NCBI RefSeq assembly: GCF_001683915.1
Contig: NZ_LXTT01000118.1
Location: 1-48,645 of the forward strand
Reading direction: 5' to 3'
DNA from: Allomuricauda sp. CP2A
GTDB lineage: Bacteria > Bacteroidota > Bacteroidia > Flavobacteriales > Flavobacteriaceae
DNA length: 48,645 nt
This document shows positions 43,226 to 48,645 of this stretch, one piece after another. The notes beneath the pieces are model-generated. The model searched no databases and was not told the DNA's origin. It was given only the letters and a program-made list of their open reading frames with translations. A program made the position numbers and the translations under genes. Position 1 is the first letter of the stretch. Every line of letters starts with the position of its first letter.

Positions 43226-43820
43226 AAACATTATCCTTGATTTTGGCGATGTGCTCATCAATTTGGACAAACCGGCCACGGCTAGGGAAATGCTGAAATT
43301 TGGGTTTACGGGCATCACCCCAGAACTGGATATTTTGTTTAAAAACTACGAAAAGGGGTTGGTTACTTCCGATCATTTTCTAGATACGATCTCAAATCAA
43401 TTTCCACAAGCCAACATGAACGATTTGATAAACGCTTGGAATGCCATTCTGCAGGATTTTCCTGAAGAGCGATTACGGTTTCTTGAAAATTTGGCCCAAG
43501 CCAACCAACACCGACTCTTTTTGTTGAGCAACACCAATGACCTGCATATTGAATGTGTAAAGGAACAAATGGGCAGGATGCGGTTCAGTCGGTTTAAAAA
43601 TGCGTTTGAGGTGTTTTATCTCTCCTACGAAATAGGCATGCGCAAACCGGATACGGAGATTTTTGAATTCGTGTTGGAAAAAAACCAGCTATCCGCACAA
43701 GAAACCTTGTTTGTGGATGATGTAAAGGAAAATACCGATGCGGCCGCCAATTTGGGCATCCATGTTTGGAACCTTCAAGTGGGGGAAGAAGACATCACAC
43801 AATTAAACCGATACCTATAA
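43218..43820 (+). CDS. HAD superfamily hydrolase (YihX-like)
   Basis: A 200-residue phosphatase-type protein. Motif I is IILDFGDVL (nucleophile Asp8; the second Asp is replaced as in YihX-like members), motif II LFLLSNTND, motif III Lys in GMRKPDTEIF, motif IV FVDDVKENTDAA. Substrate unknown; in this position it could dephosphorylate the RibD product, a step whose enzyme is often a HAD protein, but that is inference from adjacency alone. Confidence 0.88.
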   Translation: MIKNIILDFGDVLINLDKPATAREMLKFGFTGITPELDILFKNYEKGLVTSDHFLDTISNQFPQANMNDLINAWNAILQDFPEERLRFLENLAQANQHRLFLLSNTNDLHIECVKEQMGRMRFSRFKNAFEVFYLSYEIGMRKPDTEIFEFVLEKNQLSAQETLFVDDVKENTDAAANLGIHVWNLQVGEEDITQLNRYL

Positions 43821-44684
43821 ATGATAGCCCTGATCCTTAGCATTCTCAGTTCCACCCTGATTTTTGTGGTTTTTAAATTGTACGATACCTACAAGGTGCA
43901 AACCCTGTATGCCATTGTGGTCAATTACATCGTTGCATGCATCACCGGTTTTTTTCTTTATGAAGGCTCTGTGGAAATGGGCCAATTGGTGCACAGTTCT
44001 TGGTTTTGGGGACCGGTTGCCATGGGTGTCCTGTTTATCACCATTTTCAACCTTATGGCCAAGACGGCCCAAGTATCCGGGGTATCGGTAGCCTCCGTGG
44101 CCACAAAAATGTCGTTGGTGATCCCCGTGATCTTTGGAATATGGCTGTACAATGAAAGTTTAACATGGATTCAGGTAATTGGGATTGCACTGGCATTGGT
44201 AGCCGTGTACTTGGCATCCTTGAAGGAAAAGCATATTGTCATCAACAGAAAAACCCTCTTACTTCCTTTTTTGGTGTTCTTGGGTTCCGGGGTTATTGAC
44301 ACGAGCATCAAATACTTTGAGGAACTGCATCTGACGGACGAAGAAATTCCCATTTTTTCTTCCATGATTTTTGGTTGCGCCGCATTATCTGGATTACTAT
44401 TCATTGGTATTCGGTCTAAAAAAACTCCTCTCAAAATCAACTTTAAAAATATTTTGGGCGGAATCGCTTTGGGGATTCCCAATTATTTCTCCATTTACTT
44501 TATCATTCGGGCTTTGCGTTCAGATTTGTTGAACAGTGCCGCCATTTTCACCTTGAACAATGTGGCGATTGTGATGTTCTCCACTTTAATGGGAATTCTG
44601 CTGTTCAAAGAACGATTGAGCATGAAAAACTGGGGCGGGGTGATCTTGGCCATTTTGAGTATCGTCCTTGTCGCATTATTTTAA
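43821..44684 (+). CDS. DMT/EamA family membrane transporter
   Basis: 287 residues with about ten membrane segments in two five-helix halves, as in EamA transporters (first half VATKMSLVIPVIFGIWLYNE, second half NNVAIVMFSTLMGILLFKER). The substrate is not evident. The ATG directly abuts the HAD stop, so it is the last gene of the ribD-HAD-DMT unit. 217 bp of gene-free sequence follows. Confidence 0.9.
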   Translation: MIALILSILSSTLIFVVFKLYDTYKVQTLYAIVVNYIVACITGFFLYEGSVEMGQLVHSSWFWGPVAMGVLFITIFNLMAKTAQVSGVSVASVATKMSLVIPVIFGIWLYNESLTWIQVIGIALALVAVYLASLKEKHIVINRKTLLLPFLVFLGSGVIDTSIKYFEELHLTDEEIPIFSSMIFGCAALSGLLFIGIRSKKTPLKINFKNILGGIALGIPNYFSIYFIIRALRSDLLNSAAIFTLNNVAIVMFSTLMGILLFKERLSMKNWGGVILAILSIVLVALF

Positions 44685-44901
44685 TGAATCAAGGCAGATT
44701 GTTCATTAAGAGCTTTGCTCGGTTTTCACCCTTTCCATGATTCAAAATCTACCCTTAAAAAGCCACAAAAACATCTCTTGTCCTGTCTTTTAAAATCCAA
44801 TACTTTGACATCTGTCAATTCAAAAGGAGTATTCGTCAATTCATGCCCCCAGCTTCCATTATTAAAAAATAAATTCACTTATTAACCAAAATTGGGCAAC
44901 A

Positions 44902-46968
44902 ATGAAAAACCTACTCTATGCAATATTTGTTACATGCATCGTATTGTCTTGCAGTAAAGATGATGGTCCCAAACAATCCACGAACATTGCCCCTGTAATC
45001 AATACACAAACATTTACTGCCCATGAGAACATCACTGATGGGGAGATAATTGGCACAGTCGTGGCCACAGATGCAGATTCAGAGGCCCTAACTTTCAGCA
45101 TTCAGACCAACAGCAACAATCTGTTTGAATTAACCCCTGCCGGTGTCCTGAGCCTAGCCAGCGGCAAAAAGTTGGACTTTGCTTCTGCCCAGACCCACAT
45201 CATAAAGGTGAGCGTGAGCGATAATACCATCAGTTCCAGCGCAGAGATTATCATCAATGTTACGGAGAACCAAATCCCAACAATAGCAGCCCAAACCTTT
45301 GAAGCAACCGAAGATATTGCTGATACCTCAATCATCGGATCCATTATGGCAAATGATCTCGATGGGGATGCTCTTGTGTTTTCCATATCGACCAATGACA
45401 ACGACTTGTTTGAAATCTCGGAATCGGGAGAGTTAAAACTGACCAGTGGGCAGAACCTTGACTTTGAGACTGCCCCGGAACATAACATAACTGTTAGTGT
45501 TTCTGATGGCTCCCATAGTGCAGAAGCCCAAGTGACCATAACTGTGGGCAATGTAATTGACACCCTCGCTGAGGAGTCTGAATCTTTTGTGACAACCTGG
45601 AAGACCGAAACGGACAACGAGACCATTGCCATTGGGGTGAACCCTTTCTATTCCTATAATTACAAAATTGAATGGGGTGATGGTACTATCGAGGAAATAG
45701 CCACCAATTCAAACCCACAGCACACCTACGCAACGGCAGGCACCTATACCGTGGCCATACAGGGGGATTTTCCTGCGATTCAAATGAGCAATGAGCCACT
45801 ACATGCAAGTAAACTTGTAAGTGTAAAGCAATGGGGTACCATTGAATGGAAGAGCATGGGATCTGCCTTTAAAGCATGTAATAAAATGGAATACCATGCC
45901 ACGGACGTTCCCGACCTATCCAAAGTGACCAATCTTTCATATATGTTTTGGGGCGCAAGTTCCTTTAATGGAGTAATCGGCAATTGGAACACAGAAAATA
46001 TAATCGATATGACAGCCATGTTCCATTATGCCAGTTCATTTAACCAGGATCTCAACAATTGGAATGTGCAGAAAGTGCAAATTATGAATTCCATGTTTGC
46101 ACATGCGGTTGCCTTTAATGGGAACATTAGTGAATGGAATGTTAGCAATGTCGTCAATATGAACAGCATGTTTTACAGATGCCTTTCTTTTAATCAGGAC
46201 ATAGGTGGATGGAATGTAGGCAAAGTAAACAATATGGCAGCGATGTTCGAAGGTGCCGAAGTATTTAACCAAAATCTCAATGAGTGGAATGTGGGCACGG
46301 TTACGGATATGTCGAATATGTTTACAGGTGCTTCTGCCTTTAATGGGGACATCAGCGCATGGAATGTGGGCAATGTATTGAATATGTCAAGTATGTTCCA
46401 TTTTGCAGGTTCCTTCGACCAAGATATTGGCGCATGGAATGTAAGTAAGGTACAGAATATGATATTTATGTTTCATTCCGCCCATGCATTCAACCAAGAT
46501 ATAAGCGGTTGGGATGTGAGTCAGGTTGGCTTAATGTCCTCTATGTTCTCCAGTGCCTCTTCCTTTAACCAGAACATTGGAGGATGGGATGTAAGCAGTG
46601 CTATACAAATGTATGAAATGTTCGCCAGTGCCACCTCCTTCAACCAAGACATCAGTGGATGGAATGTGAGCAATGTCACAGATATGAGATATATGTTCAA
46701 ATATGCAAGTTCCTTTGACCAAAACCTTGGGACATGGAACATTGCAAGTTCAGGACATCTATATGGTATTTTCAATAATTCAGGGCTTTCCACTACCAAT
46801 TATGATAATATCTTGATTGGGTGGGCTGCTAATCCCAATACCCCAGAAAATTTAACATTGGGAACGAACAATGTTACTTACTGCAATGGAGCTAATGCTA
46901 GGGGTGAACTGATCAATACTAAAGGGTGGGACATTTATGATGATGGACTTGATCACAATTGCAATTGA
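44902..46968 (+). CDS. BspA-like (DUF285) surface lipoprotein, paralogue of the 36-38 kb gene
   Basis: 688 residues: lipoprotein signal MKNLLYAIFVTCIVLSC (Cys17); two cadherin-like domains of about 95 residues (AHENITDGEIIGTVVATD, TEDIADTSIIGSIMANDLDG); a PKD-like segment (YKIEWGDGTIEEI); about eleven DUF285 repeats of 24-25 residues (pattern FNQDISGWNVSNVTDMRYMF); a C-terminus ending NCN as in the paralogue. It has one cadherin-like domain fewer and about twice as many DUF285 repeats. Probably a surface adhesin or matrix-binding protein. Its upstream region lacks the conserved leader seen at 38062 and 48515. Confidence 0.9.
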   Translation: MKNLLYAIFVTCIVLSCSKDDGPKQSTNIAPVINTQTFTAHENITDGEIIGTVVATDADSEALTFSIQTNSNNLFELTPAGVLSLASGKKLDFASAQTHIIKVSVSDNTISSSAEIIINVTENQIPTIAAQTFEATEDIADTSIIGSIMANDLDGDALVFSISTNDNDLFEISESGELKLTSGQNLDFETAPEHNITVSVSDGSHSAEAQVTITVGNVIDTLAEESESFVTTWKTETDNETIAIGVNPFYSYNYKIEWGDGTIEEIATNSNPQHTYATAGTYTVAIQGDFPAIQMSNEPLHASKLVSVKQWGTIEWKSMGSAFKACNKMEYHATDVPDLSKVTNLSYMFWGASSFNGVIGNWNTENIIDMTAMFHYASSFNQDLNNWNVQKVQIMNSMFAHAVAFNGNISEWNVSNVVNMNSMFYRCLSFNQDIGGWNVGKVNNMAAMFEGAEVFNQNLNEWNVGTVTDMSNMFTGASAFNGDISAWNVGNVLNMSSMFHFAGSFDQDIGAWNVSKVQNMIFMFHSAHAFNQDISGWDVSQVGLMSSMFSSASSFNQNIGGWDVSSAIQMYEMFASATSFNQDISGWNVSNVTDMRYMFKYASSFDQNLGTWNIASSGHLYGIFNNSGLSTTNYDNILIGWAANPNTPENLTLGTNNVTYCNGANARGELINTKGWDIYDDGLDHNCN

Positions 46969-46989
46969 GCACTATATTGGTAGCTCTTT

Positions 46990-47280
46990 TCTAATAACAA
47001 TGGACAATTAGCAATTTCCAATATCTGAAGAACTGAAAACCCCTGCCTATGGCAGGCTTCCAGTAGGCAGTAGATCAGTAGGCAGTAACTCAGTAACTCA
47101 GTAACAAAATAACCCATTACAAGAGACAAGAGACAAGAACAAACAATCCTTCATGCTAATTCCTGCCTGAGTCAAAACCAAAAACAGGAATTACTGTTGA
47201 CTGTGCACTGCATACTGCATACTGACTTCTGACTCCCGACTTCCCCGCCTGCGGCGGGCAGGCGACTTCTGACTTCTGAC
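46990..47280. repeat. Short-word repeat tract D with hairpins
   Basis: Between the BspA-like gene and yigZ. It includes CCTGCCTATGGCAGG, CAGTAACTCAGTAACTCAG, ACAAGAGACAAGAGACAAG, an AATTCCTG/CAGGAATT inverted repeat near 47159-47193, CTGCATACTGCATACTG, and a GC-rich 22-bp palindromic element at 47243-47264 flanked by ACTTCTGACTTCTGAC. Confidence 0.85.
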
Positions 47281-47314
47281 AGTCCAAAATGCTTCCCATC
47301 TCATTCTGAATAGG

Positions 47315-47322
47315 TAGTTTTG
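47315..47322 (+). promoter_or_regulatory. -7 box of yigZ
   Basis: TAGTTTTG, exact TAnnTTTG match, 5 bp before the ATG at 47328. Confidence 0.5.
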
Positions 47323-47327
47323 CTCTG

Positions 47328-47939
47328 ATGCAAAAAAATGATGTCTACAAAACCGTTGCCCAACCTTCGGAAGAAATCCTCTACAAAGACCGGAAGAGCA
47401 AGTTTTTTGCCCAAGTATTTCCTATTACTTCGGAAGATGAGGTAAAGCCCATTGTTGAGGAGTTGAGACAAAAATACCACACGGCCAATCATGTTTGCTA
47501 TGCGTGGCAATTGGGAGAACAGAACCGCTCCTATCGCGCGAATGATGACGGGGAACCCAACAATTCTGCCGGAATGCCCATTTATGGGCAAATTCAATCT
47601 TTTGATGTGACCAATGTGCTGGTGACCGTCACCCGAATCTTTGGCGGCACCAAATTAGGGGTCGGCGGGTTGATCCAGGCCTACCGCACGGCGGCGCAAA
47701 TGGCCCTTGAAAATGCCAAAATTGTGGAGCGGGTGATTGCATCCAAATTTGAACTCCGATTTGAATACCCTGAAATGGACAAGGTCATGCGCACCATCAA
47801 ACAAAAAAACCTGAACATTGTCTCCCAAAAAATGGAAATGGATTGCGAGTTGGTCATCTCCGTAAGACAAAGTGAAGCGGAAAAAACGCAACATCTTTTT
47901 GAAGATATGCAGGGTGTGGGCATTAAGATAAAAGAGTAA
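47328..47939 (+). CDS. YigZ/IMPACT family protein
   Basis: 203 residues with the UPF0029 N-terminal signature KDRKSKFFAQVFPI, HTANHVCYAWQLGEQ, DDGEPNNSAGMPI and GTKLGVGGLIQAYRTAA. Members occur in nearly all bacteria; the fold resembles ribosomal protein S5/EF-G domain IV, and eukaryotic IMPACT regulates translation through Gcn1. The bacterial role is not established. It stands alone between two repeat tracts with its own -7 box. Confidence 0.93.
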   Translation: MQKNDVYKTVAQPSEEILYKDRKSKFFAQVFPITSEDEVKPIVEELRQKYHTANHVCYAWQLGEQNRSYRANDDGEPNNSAGMPIYGQIQSFDVTNVLVTVTRIFGGTKLGVGGLIQAYRTAAQMALENAKIVERVIASKFELRFEYPEMDKVMRTIKQKNLNIVSQKMEMDCELVISVRQSEAEKTQHLFEDMQGVGIKIKE

Positions 47940-47940
47940 A

Positions 47941-48510
47941 GACCGCTTCGCTACTGGACACAAGAACAAAGACTTTCCCGTCTTGCCTTCCGACTTCTGA
48001 CCAAATCCCAAATCACAAACTCCAAATTCCAAGCACCAGATACCAAATTCCAATAATCCAAAGACAAGAGACGAGAGCAAGTTCAAGCCCAAGTATCAAG
48101 TTCAAATAACATAATAACCAAAGAACCAAGAAACTAGAGACTAGAGACTAGACAAGAGCAAGAGCAAGTTCAAGCCCAAGTATCAAATTCAAATAACACA
48201 GTAACAAAATAACTGAATAACCTATTACAAGAAACTAGAGACTAGAGATTAGAGACTAGAGACTAGAGACTAGAGACTAGAGACCGTCCATCAAGTAAAA
48301 GTTCAAGTTCAAACTTCTGACTTCCCCGCCTGCGGCGGGCAGGCGACTTCCAACTTCCAACAACAAAATAACTGAATAACTCAGTAACCCAGTAACTCAA
48401 TAACCCAGTAACTCAATAACCCAGTAACTCAATAACCCAGTAACCCAGTAACTCAGTAACAAAATAACTGAATAACCCCTGCCTACGGCAGGCAGGCAGT
48501 AACAAACCAA
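47941..48510. repeat. Short-word repeat tract E (570 bp)
   Basis: The largest tract. In order: CTCCAAATTCCAAGCACCAG, CAAGAGCAAGAGCAAG with TTCAAGCCCAAG (appearing twice), GAGACTA repeated about seven times (48235-48283), AAGTTCAAGTTCAAAC, a GC-rich 22-bp palindrome at 48324-48345 identical to 47243-47264, ACTTCCAACTTCCAAC, then CAGTAACY/CAATAACY octamers for about 90 bp, and a CCTGCCTACGGCAGG hairpin. No gene, no terminator with T-run. Confidence 0.9.
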
Positions 48511-48514
48511 AAAC

Positions 48515-48612
48515 GGCCTACATCAACCCAAAAACGCCATCCGTCAGATCGCACCTAAAAGTTTGTCCGGGTTTTGGGAAATTGTGGATTTAATGATAAA
48601 ACTTTAGAAATT
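48515..48612 (+). promoter_or_regulatory. Conserved 98-nt leader, copy 2
   Basis: Same length to the ATG and same shared blocks as the leader at 38062-38159. Here the candidate -33 TTTG in GGGTTTTGGG is about 20 bp before TAAAACTTTAG. The stem CCTAAAA/TTTTGGG persists through a G-T wobble pair. Confidence 0.7.
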
Positions 48613-48645
48613 ATGTCACAAAAAAAATTGTTTTTCCTGGCCCTT
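48613..48645 (+). CDS. Start of a secreted protein (cut by window end)
   Basis: ATG 48613 opens a frame of 11 codons, MSQKKLFFLAL, that runs off the window. Two lysines followed by hydrophobic residues suggest a signal peptide. Because its leader matches that of the BspA-like lipoprotein gene at 38061, it may encode another member of that surface family; the visible part cannot prove it. Confidence 0.6.
   Translation, partial: MSQKKLFFLAL

Noticed and set aside
44685..44901. Possible terminator (TTAATGA/TCATTAA) and GTCAATTCA direct repeats before the second BspA-like gene
   Set aside because: The stem is short and lacks a T-run; the repeat is too short to support a regulatory call.
48235..48480. 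Possible CRISPR array in the GAGACTA and CAGTAAC repeats
   Set aside because: Units are 7-8 bp in direct tandem with no unique spacers, and no cas gene is in the window.

Overview
The window reads as chromosomal DNA of a marine-type Flavobacteriaceae bacterium. A Muricauda/Allomuricauda-like genus is my best guess, but it is inference from protein style, not from a search. Pointers are a PorP/SprF protein and PorD of the type IX secretion system, the conserved block bamD-rpoZ-coaBC-porD-recN, an RprX/RprY-like two-component pair, BspA/DUF285 lipoproteins with cadherin-like domains, DUF-only families typical of Bacteroidetes (DUF4835, DUF6503, DUF6913), and the Bacteroidetes -7 promoter box TAnnTTTG just in front of several start codons. 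No rRNA, tRNA, CRISPR array or transposase was seen.

Layout. 1-5.9 kb: 3' part of clpB with a terminator, then a tight operon (GntP permease, RidA, M19 dipeptidase) and a TetR regulator. 5.9-12.7 kb is an accessory zone: a frameshifted small gene, an SMI1/KNR4-TPR protein, a PorP/SprF protein with coiled coil and SPOR-like tail, and a DUF1963 cassette bracketed by two nearly identical 208/209-bp direct repeats copied from the 5' end of a histidine-phosphatase lipoprotein gene. 12.7-34.1 kb is mostly housekeeping: smpB, pcm, an eight-gene plus-strand operon (Gfo/Idh/MocA oxidoreductase, 3-hydroxyacyl-CoA dehydrogenase, DUF1015, YggS, exonuclease/GIY-YIG, K+ channel, miaA, gntK), then minus-strand operons (two-component system, coaE, YbbR protein, glycosyltransferase; fabI; recN-porD-coaBC-rpoZ-bamD; dapA-DUF6913). 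34.2-48.6 kb: a 5'-nucleotidase split into two overlapping genes, two BspA-like lipoprotein genes in opposite orientation flanking ligA-prmC-GNAT and ribD-HAD-DMT, yigZ, and the first 11 codons of another secreted protein.

The most unusual content is a set of intergenic repeats. Tracts of short words repeated with a 6-8 bp period (CAAGNN, GGGATTT, GAGACTA, CAGTAACY) fill gaps at 13.2, 35.9, 38.2, 47.1 and 48.2 kb with fixed polarity and are punctuated by GC-rich hairpins. Palindromic GAGCGCAGTCGA-type elements sit at 15.0 and 26.5 kb. Both families also appear in frame inside prmC, where they lengthen the protein without breaking it. A 98-nt leader is conserved between the BspA-like gene at 38.06 kb and the gene starting at 48.61 kb, and in both places it directly follows a word tract. 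No dedicated new defence or biosynthetic system could be identified; the repeat system, the leader pair and the direct-repeat-flanked cassette are the best leads.
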